From Neurospora tetrasperma FGSC 2508 (lineage: Eukaryota > Ascomycota > Sordariomycetes > Sordariales > Sordariaceae), in NCBI RefSeq assembly GCF_000213175.1, contig NW_009799100.1, positions 1,015,992-1,079,991 of the forward strand: a DNA stretch of 64,000 nt, in the 5' to 3' direction. Of this stretch, positions 20,760 through 34,947 are shown one piece after another (within the stretch, counting starts at the first letter, position 1; the number at the start of each line of letters is the position of its first letter). The notes under the pieces are model-generated. The model did not search any database. It was not told where the DNA came from and saw nothing but the letters and a program-made list of their open reading frames with translations. Position numbers and translations under genes: made by a program.

Positions 20760-23700
20760 TATAGATATTGGGTATATTGTAGGGACAAGACGGTAAACTA
20801 ATTCCGGCTATTCAACGACTATTAAAGCAGGTTAGAACATTAAAAGGGAGAGTCGAAAAAGGGTTACCTTTATTAAATATACGGGTCACCAATATTCTAC
20901 TATAAGCAACCAAAATAAAAACCGATTCGGCTAATCGGAAGCGGGAAGAAGCAAAGCATAAATAATAGCAACAATAAGAACAGGAAGTAATAGGCTCCAA
21001 ATCTACTACAATCGAAGAGCTAAACAATCCAAATATAATCCCGGTACTATTATACTTTATAGACCTGAAGTTATTATTCTAAGCTTTTTTAAACTCTGAT
21101 GCGGCCGCTAAAATGTATAAAGGTATAGCCTATTTTATTAATAACCTAATAGAATTGCACTATATACTATATTAGTCGAACTTAGTACGTACAACATCTG
21201 GCTAATATACGTATTTTTTTAGCAATAATCGAGCTTCAAATTTAGAAGACACAGGCAAAGCCATTTTCCCCTCCGACTTTATATATTTGCACTACTTTAA
21301 TAATATTAACAATTTAGATTGCCCTTATCGGTTTTTAGAGGACCATCCAAACTATATACTATATATTAACTGTGTGAAAACTATGGACGAGAATTACACT
21401 AGCGATTTTATAAATTTTATAAGGGAGGTAATACTTATAGTATAAGAATATTTAACAATCGAGGATATTAATAACGAATTTCCTAGTATTAGCTTTAGCG
21501 TATAAATTAATAACGAATCGGATTTTAAGAGCTACGAGTTAATATTTTACTTAGAATAGGAATATTAGATTCCTCGATACCTTACCGATAGCTTTATACC
21601 GGTATAAGTGGATTATTTTAATGGCGATACATTATATAATCCAAGTCCACCAATTGATACCTCGAACTAAACAACGAAGAAAAAGAAACCTAAAAGGCTT
21701 TTTCGAAAGTATAGTACTATACCCGACAATCCGAGAAAAGGGGGTACTATTTAATTAGGCGGGCCTTATAAAAGAGTTGGGTACTAAAAAATACTATGGT
21801 CCGAGAAGTAGGGCCCGATAATAATAATAATACTAACCTTCCCGATAGGAAGATTATTACTCTAGTATTAATACTACGCCTTAAGGCCTAGTCTAAACTT
21901 GAAATATATAGTTAGAGAATCTTCGAGCAGTATTAGGATAGAATTAATAACCCTGCATTGGATATATTGAACTTCCAATCATTACTTTTATTAACGGCTT
22001 TAGTATATATCGCAACGCTCGTCGGTCGGTTATAGGAATGTATTGATCGCTAGCTGCCTTACCTTTAGGAGATCGATCTCGGAATACCAATATTTTCCTA
22101 ATTGTCCTTAGACTATACGCTTCTAATTTCGAGGCTGTTATTAATATAATAAGTTATCTGATGCCGCTAGATTAGGGCATTATGATGGATATTAAAGGCA
22201 AGCCAACAGTCGTATCAATATTTACTATATATTATACTAGCGATATGCCTCAATAAGATAAGAATTCGGGCACTATTGGGTCTATAGGCCTAAAATTCTA
22301 TTATTCTTAATTTATGAAACTAGACTATATCATTAATAAATAAAACGCTATTGAAGACTAGACATTAGACATTAACCGCTTTCACTATTAATACCTCTAA
22401 ATAAAATTCAAAGTCAATTACAATATCCGGAAAAAGGGGGATAAAAAGGCAGACCAACCCTAATAGAGTATTAACAAAACGCAGCTAGCCTTATTTAACC
22501 TAATACAGGCATTAAATACCATTATAACCTGGCTACCCAATCCTACTCATTCGGAATTCAAAAATATATCAACACATATTCATAAAATACTGATAAACAC
22601 ATTTCTAACACTCACATCTCGCCTACAATACTATAATATATTACAGCATTAGCCGTTTCCCCCTAGTTAGAGTACTCTACCATCACCAAAGTACTACCTT
22701 AAGAGCTACGAATTATCTACCTATAGCAAATAGTCTATCATTACATCTCTTCTCTTTAAACTATAGTTAAATAAAGACTATATTGATCTATATATTTAGG
22801 AAGTATAGAGAGAACTATTAGCTAAATAATAGCCTAATCTAAGTAATAATTATTGTATTAAAACTATATACAATACATTAATTACAATAGCTCGGAGTAA
22901 TTCGGTATTAATAAGCACTAAGAATATATAGGAGTAATATAAATAATTGGACAATCTTATCCTTATTAGCAAATAGTAGTATATAACGATATACTATACT
23001 ATAATAGAAGGCACCGCCAGGAATCCCTGGGCAAATAAAGCATTCAAAACAAAGGCACGCCCAACTAAATTACCATTAAAAGTATTATCTAAACAGTTAT
23101 TTATAGCCCAGTCCCAATCTGAACAATCAAAAAGGTTATCTATAACAACGTTTTAACAACAATCGAGGGCTACATTAATCATGGAAATCGACAACGAAGT
23201 TAAGGATATTACAATTAATAATAATGATAACCGCGACTAATATACCCCTATAGCCGAAGTAGTAGCCAGAGCGACAGGTTTACCCAAGCGTATAAAAAAG
23301 TTTATCAAAAAGGCGCTTCGGCCAAACGTCTATATTAGTATTATTACGATGATATATACGTAGAATATAGCCCACTAAGTCTACTAAATATACTGGCAAA
23401 AGAAAAATATTATAAATGAATCGTCGGTCTACTATATAATACCGCTAAGTCTTAGCGCTAGAAAATTTCAATACCGCCCGCTATATACTATATAGCCTAG
23501 AAAAGCCCAATTACACGTTACTAATAGTATTAATTAATTTAAATTAATAATAACTACTTCTAAACGCCTCAAAAAGATAGCCGAAACAACCAATAGCCGA
23601 GATTTTAAGAAATTTATCCTCCAACACGAACGTATCGTCTATACGATTCGTTTCGTCATACTAAATACCTTCGCCCTATCCGACCCTATACTAACACGCT

Positions 23701-25340
23701 AAATCAACGACCTAACTAAGCAAACGCCGAATATTTTTAAAAGATTGTTATATCGAAAGGAGTAAATTAGGATCAGCCTTATAGATAGTAATAGTAATAG
23801 CGACAATGAATTTAATATCGACAACTCCGCGGATAATATACATCTTCGCCCAATAGTATCTAGCAAATTCAAAGTCGATATTATAAAAAAGATTCGCCAC
23901 CCTATTACAGGACGTATTAATTAGGATACTAACTAACTATACTATTAACCACCAACGTTCAAATAAATATTAAATATATTTCACTACATCCTAATTTTGG
24001 TATATAATATTAATAATAGTATACTATATATAGTCTTCGGGCCTAGTATTATACAATACAATAGTAGGGTATCATTTTCAAATAAGTAAATTACCTTATT
24101 CCTATCCTATACCCTATATCCTTATCCTAATAATTATAACTAGTCAATATATCCAATTAGTTAGAGAACACTAGAGTCCGGACGAACGTTGTACAAGCGG
24201 TCTCATATCGGTTATAGCGATAGATATAACGCCGGCCATTATATTACAGCATCCAACATCTACATTATATTATATTATATAATATTATCGATTAATATAG
24301 ATAGAACGGACGAAAGCTAACTATTCGGATACTAAGACCTTCAAACGTTACACCTTCAACCTAAGAGACCATATCCAATACAAGGACATTATGAATAGCT
24401 TCGGCCGTATAGACTATATCTTTATATACGAACAAACCCGTATAAACAAACGCCGCATCTTTCTTATACTAACCAAAGTAGTACCTGCTAGGCAAATAAT
24501 TTCTTACTTAGAAGTACCAATAATTGAGGATACTAAAGAGTCTATTATTATCGGTCTTCCAACACTATAGATAGACTACGTTTACATTATCGATATTTCG
24601 AAGCTTAAAAACTATAATAAACGGAACTATTAACCAACTCAAGTTTAGGTAAATTAGGACATTATCCTAATATAAATCATATTTAGTAATATTAATCTAC
24701 ATATTTCCCAGCCCTATCTAAATCATATTCAATATTAGTAATATCCATAAAGTAATAGTAATTATCTATTATTCCAATAAGTAAATCTATACCCAAATAC
24801 TTAAATTACAAAGTTACTACAACATTGAATTATTCATCTAAGCGAACAAATATCAATAACAACCCAGCCTTAACTTCCATCATCTCATTTAATCTACCTT
24901 ATCGCCAATCCGACGACTAATATACCAATAAATATACACATTACTACTATACGTACGTAGTTAACTAAATACTACTATACTAGAACATCTTTCCGGCATA
25001 TCAAAAGTCTAATAACCAGCCCGGCCATTCAATTGCAACAGCCCCACAACAGCCAGGCAATACAAATATAGTACCGCCGTATAATACGGCGCAAATACAT
25101 TACTTCGTCGCTTTTTTCAATTAATTACAATATTTCAACAAACAAGTAATTACTATTCCTTATAGAGCATTCTATATATTACATCCTATTACCGGCGCAT
25201 AGCGCCGGCCGCCGGGATTATAGTACTAACAATATAATATAATACTAGAATTAGAGTAGGCTATATACTAGAGCGCTAGGCAGGCGGGAGCGTAGGGGCA
25301 GTAGGAGTCTAATTACTCCTACTAATTATGATTTAAAGCT
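20760..25340 (+). mobile_element. Plavaka/CACTA-like DNA transposon, copy B
   Basis: The transposase body is below. At the 3' end, 25,190-25,340 carries ACCGGCGCATAGCGCCGGCCGC and a run (TACTAGAATTAGAGTAGGCT ... GGCAGGCGGGAGCGTAGG). The reverse complement of that run is found at the 5' end of copy A (5,245-5,040), consistent with inverted subterminal regions. The left end could not be defined because the MULE/MITE terminus abuts it at 20,754. Confidence 0.45.
20800..25060 (+). pseudogene. Plavaka-like transposase, copy B, RIP-degraded
   Basis: Plus-strand segments shared with the other copies: an N-terminal charged region (20,800-21,000), MYKGIAYFINNLIEL (about 21,115-21,160), then NIFLIVLRLYASNFEAVI (about 22,090-22,145), then SDMPQQDKNSGTIGSIGLKF (about 22,235-22,295; the QQ pair is broken here). 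The second half has LKKIAETTNSRDFKKFILQH (about 23,570-23,630) and GRIDYIFIYEQTRINKRRIF (about 24,400-24,460). GLPTLQIDYVYIIDISK follows (about 24,555-24,605), resembling the C-terminal GLPAxxPxRLYIVPV segment of these proteins. Length of about 1.4 k codons is in range for the family. Many stops are present, mainly at Gln positions. Confidence 0.5.
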
Positions 25341-25490
25341 ACAATCCTAGGACGGTTCGCTCTAAATAACTGTATCGAGTCGGTTTTTCACCAAAGTACT
25401 AGAAGGAGCTATAAACCGTCGAAGGACTATCGTGTAACGGTATGTCTAATGGGGGTCCGGCTGCTATGTAAGATTAATATTATAGGTATA
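25341..25490. other. Short non-RIP stretch before the solo LTR
   Basis: Near-normal composition (CCTAGGACGGTTCGCTCTAA..., GGGGGTCCGGCTGCTATG). No frame or repeat partner is recognised. Confidence 0.35.
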
Positions 25491-25694
25491 TGTCACAGTA
25501 CTAGAAGCTACGATACCGAAGCCTCGGCGTTCCTCTACCGCAGTACTATAGATCCGAGTTATGTCCTCAGCCCCTGTCTCTACCCTACAATGTATATAGT
25601 TTGAGAGTAGAGTTTTTACTACTCTCTTTTGATCTTTCCCCTTTTGTATAATAATACGTCTTTTCTAAAGTCCTTATTAGTCGGTATTGTAATA
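25491..25694 (+). mobile_element. Solo LTR-like repeat, copy 1
   Basis: 204 bp beginning TGTCACAGTACTAGAAGC and ending CGGTATTGTAATA, so the ends are inverted (TGT.ACA ... TTGTAA.A). A second copy lies at 55,900-56,103. Shared landmarks are GATACCGAAGCCTCGGC, CCCTGTCTCTACCCTACAAT and TAATACGTCTTTT. It is flanked by GTATA and GTTTA, a 4-of-5 match. No adjacent internal region was found, hence solo. Family uncertain (short LTRs are common in Ty1/copia). Mutation is lighter than in copy 2. Confidence 0.6.
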
Positions 25695-25699
25695 GTTTA

Positions 25700-28600
25700 T
25701 TGTACCTTTTCTTTAATAGTTATTAAGTCCGACGATGCTTTATTATTTTACTTCCAATTAATTTTAGAATCGGTGCCGATTTAGAGCCTTCCCTAATCCG
25801 AGACCTTATATATTACTTAGTTACCTTGTATATTACCCCGACTATAAACTCTACTTCTAGTACTTCGTTTAATATATTTATACCGGACTCTAGTATAGGA
25901 ACCCTATATAATACTTTAACCCGCAATATCTTTCCTAAAGGAGAATAGCTGTATATTTATACGGTTATTCTTTCTATTAAGAATAATTTATCCTGCCTTA
26001 TTTTAATAATAGAATAGGATTTGATTTTATTCTTTTAATTCTAATTCTACTTTAAGGCTATCGAAATTTAGTTTTCGAACGCCTATATACGTATCTTCGA
26101 ATTCTAATAATAGGCCGAGGCGGTTAATAGCTAAATTCTATAAGCCTAGTAAGGGACTTCGGAAATTGCAGTTTAAATATAGTAATATATCGCCGAAATT
26201 ATAGTATAGGTATAGGATTAGGCTGCCTAAGCTATTATTTAAACCTAGTAGTTTTATTATATTCCTATTATAATCCTTGCCTAAGTAGTACCCTATTAGT
26301 TGCGAAGCGCCGAACCCCCTATCTTTTTGGGCGTTGAGACTTCCTTTATTAGATAATAAGAGGAATATATTAATTAAAAATTGTTTATTCGTATTAAATT
26401 TACCCTTAATAATACGGTTTACCCTATTCCGGCTAATTATATCCTTTATATTTCCTAGTATTTATTCGGCAATACCTATACCCGAATATAATTTAAGGTC
26501 GATGCTACTGTATTAGTTCCCTTCGACCCTTCTATTTAGTTTTTAGGTTTTTTTTAATTTTTAGAACTTCCTTAGATAATTCGACTTTCATTATATTACC
26601 TTCGACGTTTATACCGAAGTAGTACGGGAGATGGACTATTTTAAGTAGGGTAGTTCTATTTTTACTAATTTTATTACGAAGTTTATTAAGTTAGCGGACT
26701 TTTACGAATTCGATAGACGGCGGCAATAGAGTTAATTATAGGTAGCTTCTATATACGTTATAGGAAATACAATTCCCGACGTGGATTATTAAGTAGGTAG
26801 CGAACTTTGTTACTAATAGGAGAGGTACTCTTTTCTTTAACGATGAAACGTTTCGCCCTTATACTATTATAGTAAATATATTTTAGGGTTCCCCCTTCTT
26901 ACTTATCTTTTTTATTTTCTTTATTACCCTATTGTACCGGAAGTTAGTAACGATCCTAAATATTATTATAATCGGTTTTGCGGACGATACTAATATTATT
27001 ATAGTAGCCTATACTACCGAAGATAATTGCCGGACTTTATAGGTAGTATAAGAAATATATTCGGAATGGGTTAGGGCGAGAGGTATAGAATTTGAAGCGA
27101 GTAAGATGGAATTAATATATTTTATATTAACGAGGGTACTAAGGATGGAAACTCTTTAATTCGGGGATGTAGTATTTTGATCGATAGAGTTAATAAAATT
27201 CCTAAGGGTTTGGCTGGACTATAAGTTCAATTATTAGGTTTATACGGAAATAGTAAAATAAAAGATAAGGATTTAAATGAATATATTTATAAGGTTGGTA
27301 GTAGAAATATAAGGTTGTTCCTTTATTCGGGTAAGTGAAATATATATTAAGTATATTTATAGTACTATTATATATAGTGCTTTAATTTTCTACTAATTAA
27401 TTAAAATCTACGAGAAATTACGAGGGATTGTAATTAGGTTAGTAAAATACTAGATTAAATATTTAAGAATTATCGCCGGGGCGTATTAAATTATACTAGT
27501 ACGTAATTTAGAGATAGAAATTATTTATTTACTATTCGACTTCTATTTTAATAAAAGAGTCCGGGCCTTTAAAGAAAGGTTTGGCTATACGGACTAAGTA
27601 AAGTTCGTTTAAAGAATAGTAGTTTAGGTAATTAATTATATTTAAATATAATAAATTAGAGGTTGGCTACTTGCTAATAAACTAAAGAATAATATAATTA
27701 AAATTAAGTAGGTTAAAGCGTAAGTATTAATAGAGAAATTACTAATAATTATAGCCGGTCCCCTTCTAGAATTAGGGACCCTACTATTATTATTATAAAT
27801 CCTAGAACCTACGGTTATTAATTATAAAGAGTAGTTAGAGGATATAACGAATAGATAGTAAGTAGTATATTATAATTATTAATTAATAGCGGCGGTATTT
27901 AAATTAGGCTAATAGTACAAATTTACTATTATTAATATTACTCCTAAATTTAATAGTAAAGTTATTTAATAATATATAGTTAGTATAAAGAAAGAAAAGA
28001 AAAAGAGGAGACTTCGAATATTGGAGGAAGATAATAACGAACTATACCTGTTAATTGAAGTAAGAAATTCCCTCCTAGTTTAAATTAGAACGGAAATTAT
28101 AAGACTCCGGGCTTTTTTCTTCCGGAGAAAGGTATTAGGTATTTAAACGCTTATTTATACTTATAGATTAGAAAAAGAGATTTTCGCCTATATTGTTTTA
28201 AATTGCTTTAATGCGGAAGGCTTCTTCTAATTAGATATTGAGAATTAACTATTAACGAAAGAAGAGTTCTAAAATTATTTGGACGACGGAATTAAAGCCG
28301 AAAGGATTCTATTATAGGCGTTAAAGTTAGGTAAATTAAAGGAGTATTATTTGGTAGTCGAATTAGAGGATGAGTAGTATAAGGAATTTGCGAAGTATTT
28401 TTGAAAAGGGAATAAATTATTAACGATATTAAAATAAGAGAATAAAAGAATAGGGAAGAAACGATTGTACTAATTATAGGTACTATTTATATTATAATTA
28501 TAGTAAAAACCGATGTACTATTTATTTGATACTTAATTCTATTTAAGAAGCTCTTTACAAAGCTCTATTATATAAGTTTAATTTGTAGTAATATTATAAT
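25700..28600 (+). pseudogene. Tad-type LINE, reverse transcriptase ORF, degraded
   Basis: Non-LTR retrotransposon ORF2. From about 26,680 the frame reads through WIIKQ-type and FVTNRRGTLFFNDETF-like segments, then a degraded QGSPLSPILF motif (near 26,885-26,915). An intact GFADDTNI follows at 26,974-26,997, the catalytic FADD box. Downstream are KFLRVWLDYKFNYQ-like thumb sequence (about 27,200), IYSALIFYQ (about 27,385) and, near 28,190, AYIVLNCFN, matching the C-terminal H..C zinc-binding segment of such elements. The endonuclease part should lie in 25,700-26,500 but is not clearly readable. Stops are mostly at Gln codons; the frame itself is well kept over 1.5 kb. No poly(A) or target duplication was found. 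Confidence 0.75.
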
Positions 28601-28711
28601 ACTATTAAACCTAATTATTATTTATAATAGGGTAGCCGGGGGTATCGATAGTTATAGGGCTATTAGGGGTAGTACTATTACTATTAAAACCGGAGATTAT
28701 ACGAATAGGAG
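28601..28711. other. Short spacer between LINE and outer LTR element
   Basis: RIP-like. The last bases, ATAGGAG (28,705-28,711), recur at 46,281-46,287 beyond the far end of the outer element and may be its target duplication, although the LTR end is not exact enough to be sure. Confidence 0.3.
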
Positions 28712-28868
28712 TAGTTATCACAGGGCTAGTCTATAATGTAGTTATACTACACGCCTTTATTCTAGAGCTATTAACGGCTCTGGTCACGTGTAGTCCCACG
28801 TGTGTATACGCGCACGGACTAGCTCAGTCTGGGCTCTCGCCTATATAGCTAGTCCTCTACGCACACTT
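28712..28868 (+). repeat. Outer element 5' LTR, left part
   Basis: This part pairs with 46,015-46,176 of the 3' LTR. It contains TATATAGCTAGTCCTCTACG close to the insertion point and a TATA-like TATATAGC. The inner element interrupts it after CACTT. It is less mutated than the 3' LTR. Confidence 0.8.
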
Positions 28869-29322
28869 TGTTAGGATGCTAAAGGACTACCGCCTCGGGC
28901 ACCGGGAACCGGCCGGTATAGGTACGGAAGGAGATTCGGGACCGCCGGGGATAGAATACTATAATACTATAATATTAACGCTCTTTATTGTTTTACTAAA
29001 CTCTTATATAGGAGTATTAGGACGACTGATACCTCCTTTTGCTTTACTAATTTCGAATTCGGGAGTATTAGGATATTTAATAAGATAGGGTTATAAGGGG
29101 AATATTCCGGCGCTGTATTGTAGTAGTACACTAATTGGGAGCTCTATAATTATTAATTATATTAGAATAGAATTTGTACGAGTATAAAAATAGTCCGAAC
29201 GGGCGTCCTTTATTATAATTGGTAGCTATTAATATATTTCTAAATTAACCCCTAATTCAACGTCCTCTATATATAGCCGCAACTATAATTATTTTAACCT
29301 ACTTTTTTTTTACGCCCTAATA
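28869..29322 (+). repeat. Inner element 5' LTR
   Basis: 454 bp, starting TGTTAGGATGCTAAAGG and ending TTACGCCCTAATA. It aligns end to end with the 3' LTR with the same length, differing mostly by transitions. It is the less mutated of the two. A 70-codon frame inside it is a chance frame. Confidence 0.9.
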
Positions 29323-31500
29323 AATTAATAACTCTTCCTCTAGGAATTGAGCCGATACTATTAAAATATATATACGTAGTAGTTAGTCTATTTCCCGAAT
29401 TATTAAGGTAACCCTTCGCCCCTCTTATATTACTACCCTTTTAGTTACTATTATTAAAATCGTATAATTTCCTCCGCCTTTATTATAGTAGTATTAATTT
29501 ATTATAGAATTTATTAAAGAAGATAGTAATAAAGATTACCCCCCTACATTACCCTAGGCTCCCTATTAATACCTTCAATTTACTAAAGCTAATAAATTCG
29601 TATATAAGTAATAATTATTCGAATTTTAGTTTACTACTATTAAACTCCTTTTAAATTACCTCCTATTATAAATATTTTAATAGGATTAATTTACTTTCGT
29701 AGGCTTCTCCAAATAAAATACTATTAGTAATTACCCTCCTATCCCCGCTGGGTTCTATTACTAAAATTTTTTTTTTATAATTAGACTTATATCTTTATTA
29801 TACTTTTTTCTATTGCCCCCTCTTCTATAGGTATTGCTATAGTTATTCCCCTATTATTTATTATTCTACTTATTTATATTAAATATTATTTTAAGTATAA
29901 TATTATTAAATTTATAGGCGAGAATTTTTCTTAATTCCGAAACTACTTTTATTATATTAATATATACTTTTACGAACATTCTTATATTTTACTTTTATTT
30001 ACTATTAATTATATTGAAAGTAACTTTAAGAATATTTAGATTAAATATATATTAACCCTTTTAAATAAGTCTAATTATAATACTATTTATAATATATTAA
30101 TATAGAATAACCTTTGTACTTTCTTAGAAATAGAGTATAATAGTAATACTTAAATTGTTAAATAGTCTATACTCAATAAATGCGAATATATATAGTAAAG
30201 CATCTCCAAAATAGTCTATAATTTTTATAACTACTACTATACTAAAGAATTCAACCTCTCCTACAATAAGCCGGAATATATTCGGGTTATTACGTAAACT
30301 AATCGGTTATATCCACTATTTAAATAAAGTATTTTTTAAATAGTTAATATTAATATAATAAATAAAATAGCAGTGTATATAGAACGGTTAGAGGGTTTGG
30401 AAAATATTAAGCCGTTTGTATTATATTATAAGAATTAAGTATTTTTAGGGTATATTTAACCGTTTTCTTCGTTTCAATTTACTTTTACTTCCTTATTAAA
30501 TATTTTCCCTCCTTCGTCCTATAATACTAATCCCCCCCAATTTATCCTATTGTCCCCTCCTAGCTTTTTTAATAAATTCCAATTTTATTTACAGCCTCTA
30601 TAATTAAAAGGGCTATATATATAATTATTATATTTAAATAAAGCTGCCGAATACCTACTACGAATATAGTATAACCGATTATTTTATATTAATATACTAA
30701 AATTAAATTTACTTTAATTATAGCAAAGTTGGCTATTAGTAATAGAATTATCTTATTCCTACAAATATTCTATTATATAGTATAAATACTATATTAATTA
30801 TAATTAGAATAGTAATTGTCCCCGCTTAGGATAATATAAGGGGATTATAATTATATTTAGAAATAATATTATTAATAAGGATTTATAGAAATTAATAGAA
30901 TATTCGAAGGTTAATAAATTCGGACGCGGAGCTAAATTTAATTAGTAAATATTTATTCCTATCGAATGCGAAAATTAATCCTATACCCTATTATTTTATT
31001 AATTTCTCCCTTTAACCTATTCCTATATATAGTATAATTACTTATTTTATTAAAATATATAATTCTTATAATATTAAACGGATGAAATAAGTTACGTTTA
31101 CTATTATCGAATCTCCGGCCGTAAAAATTATTTTCGGCTACCCTTAATTTTATAAATAGAATTTAAATATTAATTAGCGGCGGCGGATATTCTAGTTCTA
31201 TATTAAAATTAATGACCTAAAATTGAATATAGTATTAATAAAGGAAGTATATAATATTATAATTATTTTAGTAGGGCTAAGGTAGGATTTGATTTTTATA
31301 TTAAACCCTAGGGAGATAATAAGGTTAGAAGAGGGTTTTCGCCCTCTTACGTATATAAATATCCTATTCGAAATCTCCCCTTCCTTAGTAACGGAATTTA
31401 CAACCCTATTTGTTATTTTAGAATTGTCCGATATTCTATAAGCCCCTACCCCCCCGTCGAAAATCTTCCGGGTTACATTCGACAATATTTATCCTTTATT
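29323..31500 (+). pseudogene. Inner element leader and gag region, decayed
   Basis: Follows the 5' LTR. I could not identify a primer-binding site with confidence. The plus strand carries a pyrimidine-biased, heavily mutated coding-like region up to the protease/reverse transcriptase. A gag identity is inferred from position only. Confidence 0.5.
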
Positions 31501-33969
31501 AATACTTTTATTAGAATTAGCTTTACTAAAGTCCCTAGAATTATTAAAGGAATTAGAGAGTAAGTCCGTTATTCTTAAACCAATTATTCTACTAAAGTAT
31601 AAAGAGTTCTAATTAGTTTTTAAAACTTTAGTAATACCCTTACTATAGTATAATTATTTAGAATATTATATCGATTTAATAGACGGAGAATCTACGCCGT
31701 AGGGATTAATTTATATATTTAATATTAAGGAATTAAAAGTATTATAAGAATAACTATTTGAAATATTCCAAAAAGGGTAGATTCGATCCTCTATTAATTT
31801 AGTAAATACCCTTATTATTTTTATTCTAAAAAAAGGCGGAAAATTAAAGCTCTATATTAATTTTAGAGCGTTCAATAAAATAATAAAAAAGAATCGGACG
31901 GCGCTATTCCTTATTTAGAAATTCCTAGACTAATTATTATTAGTAAAGATCTTTACGAAATTAGATTTAAAGGATATATACTATAGGATTCGGATTTAGG
32001 AAGGAAACGAAGAGAAGATAATATTCTATACAAAGTATAAGTACTATAAATTTTTAATTATATTAATAAGATTAGTAAATATCCTAACAATATTTTAAAT
32101 ATATATTATTAATATATTAATAGGGTTAATAAATACTATATATTATATTTACTTTAATAATATTTTAATTTATAGTAAGAATAAAGAAGATTATAGTAAT
32201 TATATTATAGAAGTCCTTTAATAGTTATAAAATTGGGACTTCTATATAAATTTAAGTAAATACGAATTTTATACGAAGAGGGTATTATTTTTAAACTATA
32301 TTATTTCGCTAGAGGGTATTTCAATAGACTTGGAAAGAATTACTATAATTGTAAATTAGGAAGCCCTAACAAATATTTATATTATTTAAATATTTTTAGA
32401 GTTTATAGGGTTTTATAAGTATTTTATAATATTATATTCGAAGGTAATTATATTTTTAATAGAGTTATTAAAAAAGAATAAATAGAGGGCGTTCGAATTA
32501 ATAGAGGAAGCGGAAAGGGCGTTTATAGAATTAAAATAATTGTTTTAAAATATATTAATATTATATTACTTCGATTTAATATTAGAGATTTAAATAGAGA
32601 TAAATATATTAAACTTTGTGATTAGAGTAGTATTTATATAATTATATAGTAATAAATAATATCCGGTTATATTCTTTTTAAAGAAGAAATTACTAAAGGA
32701 AATAAGGTATAGGGTTGGAAATAGGGAGTTACTAGTAATTATAAGGGTATTGAAAATATAAAAATAATATTTATTATATATAAATAAATTATTCTTAATA
32801 ATTACGGATTATTTTAATTTATAGTACTTTCGGGAAAAGGAGCGGGCGAATATTAAATAAAATTACTAAGTATTAGAATTAATAATATATAATTTCGGGA
32901 TAAAATACCGGTTAAGGAAGTTGAATTCGGCGGACGGGCTATTAAGGAAATTATAATTATAGGGGGTAGAATTAGAGGGAGGAGGCGAATACCTATTAAT
33001 TAGAATTATCGAAGGGGGCGAAGCGAAGGAATAAATAATAAAGGACGGCCGGGTAGTAAAAACATTAATAAAAAAGGTAGTTTTAATTGGAAAGGAGAAT
33101 TAGAAGGTAGCAGCGGAGGAATAGGAATAATAGTAGGACAATATTAAGGGGGAAGTAAATTAGTAATTAGAAGGGGAAGAAGGCGAATTATATAAGGAAT
33201 AGAAGAAACGGTTAAAAATAGAAGGAGAAGATAAGAAGGAAGGGGTATTAATAGAGAGTAAAGTTTATAAGTAAAACCGCTATTAATATAGGAAGAGAAA
33301 CGAAGGGGGTAATTATAAGAAAAATAAATATATATATAATAATAATAAAAATAATAAAAAAATAATAGGTATTTACTACCGATAGGGTAATAAATATTAG
33401 AAGCGTAGAAGGAGGATTTATTCGTTATTAAGGAATTATAGAAGGACGGAGAGGGAAGGAGGCGAATAAAGAATTAGAAAATAAGGGAGGATAAGACTCT
33501 ACGGTATTACTATTAAATTTATATTCCGGAATATATAAGAGCCGAATTATTCTACGCGTATTATAATAATATAATAGCCGGGTACCTAAATTAGAGAAAA
33601 ATATTAAAGTGGATTAATTAATTTTATTATTAGCCTACTATATAGCTAATATTAAGGTTTATATTCGCAAATACCTAGTATATTAGAAAATTAAACTATA
33701 TAATTACTAACTTTATAATTTCCTAAGATCGTTATTTATTCCTATAATTCCTTAGTAAAATATTTTGTATAATTTTATTACCGGCCTACTAAAAGTATTC
33801 GACCCCGTATTTAATTAAATTTATAATATAGTTTTAATTATTATTAACCGTTTTATAAAGTATATTTTATATATTCCTATTTAAAAAATAATTAATATTC
33901 GGCAATTCGTTTTCTTTTTCTAATAGAATATTTTCTTAATAATTCGGCTTCCTATATTCTATTATTTCG

Positions 33970-34217
33970 GATAGAGGTAGTTTTTTTACTAATTAATTTT
34001 AGAGGATATATTACGAACTTTTTAAATATCCGTAGGCGTTTTAATATAGTTTAGTACCCTTAAATAGACGGGTAAATAGAAAAGTAAAATTAGAATTTAG
34101 AATTATAATTCCGAATCTTTTATAGAATAAAATAGACCGATTAGACTAAAAAATTTACACCAGCCTAATAGATATATAATAATTATTTTTATACTATTAT
34201 TAGGAAATTCTTATTAG
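33970..34217 (+). repeat. Left copy of a 248-bp duplicate bordering the gap
   Basis: Identical to 34,948-35,194 except for one T in a homopolymer. It ends exactly at the first N. See the finding on contig overlap. Confidence 0.95.
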
Positions 34218-34947
34218 NNNNNNNNNNNNNNNNNNNNNNNNNNNNNNNNNNNNNNNNNNNNNNNNNNNNNNNNNNNNNNNNNNNNNNNNNNNNNNNNNNN
34301 NNNNNNNNNNNNNNNNNNNNNNNNNNNNNNNNNNNNNNNNNNNNNNNNNNNNNNNNNNNNNNNNNNNNNNNNNNNNNNNNNNNNNNNNNNNNNNNNNNNN
34401 NNNNNNNNNNNNNNNNNNNNNNNNNNNNNNNNNNNNNNNNNNNNNNNNNNNNNNNNNNNNNNNNNNNNNNNNNNNNNNNNNNNNNNNNNNNNNNNNNNNN
34501 NNNNNNNNNNNNNNNNNNNNNNNNNNNNNNNNNNNNNNNNNNNNNNNNNNNNNNNNNNNNNNNNNNNNNNNNNNNNNNNNNNNNNNNNNNNNNNNNNNNN
34601 NNNNNNNNNNNNNNNNNNNNNNNNNNNNNNNNNNNNNNNNNNNNNNNNNNNNNNNNNNNNNNNNNNNNNNNNNNNNNNNNNNNNNNNNNNNNNNNNNNNN
34701 NNNNNNNNNNNNNNNNNNNNNNNNNNNNNNNNNNNNNNNNNNNNNNNNNNNNNNNNNNNNNNNNNNNNNNNNNNNNNNNNNNNNNNNNNNNNNNNNNNNN
34801 NNNNNNNNNNNNNNNNNNNNNNNNNNNNNNNNNNNNNNNNNNNNNNNNNNNNNNNNNNNNNNNNNNNNNNNNNNNNNNNNNNNNNNNNNNNNNNNNNNNN
34901 NNNNNNNNNNNNNNNNNNNNNNNNNNNNNNNNNNNNNNNNNNNNNNN
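34218..34947. other. Assembly gap, 730 N
   Basis: Unsequenced placeholder inside the integrase region of the inner LTR element. Confidence 1.
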
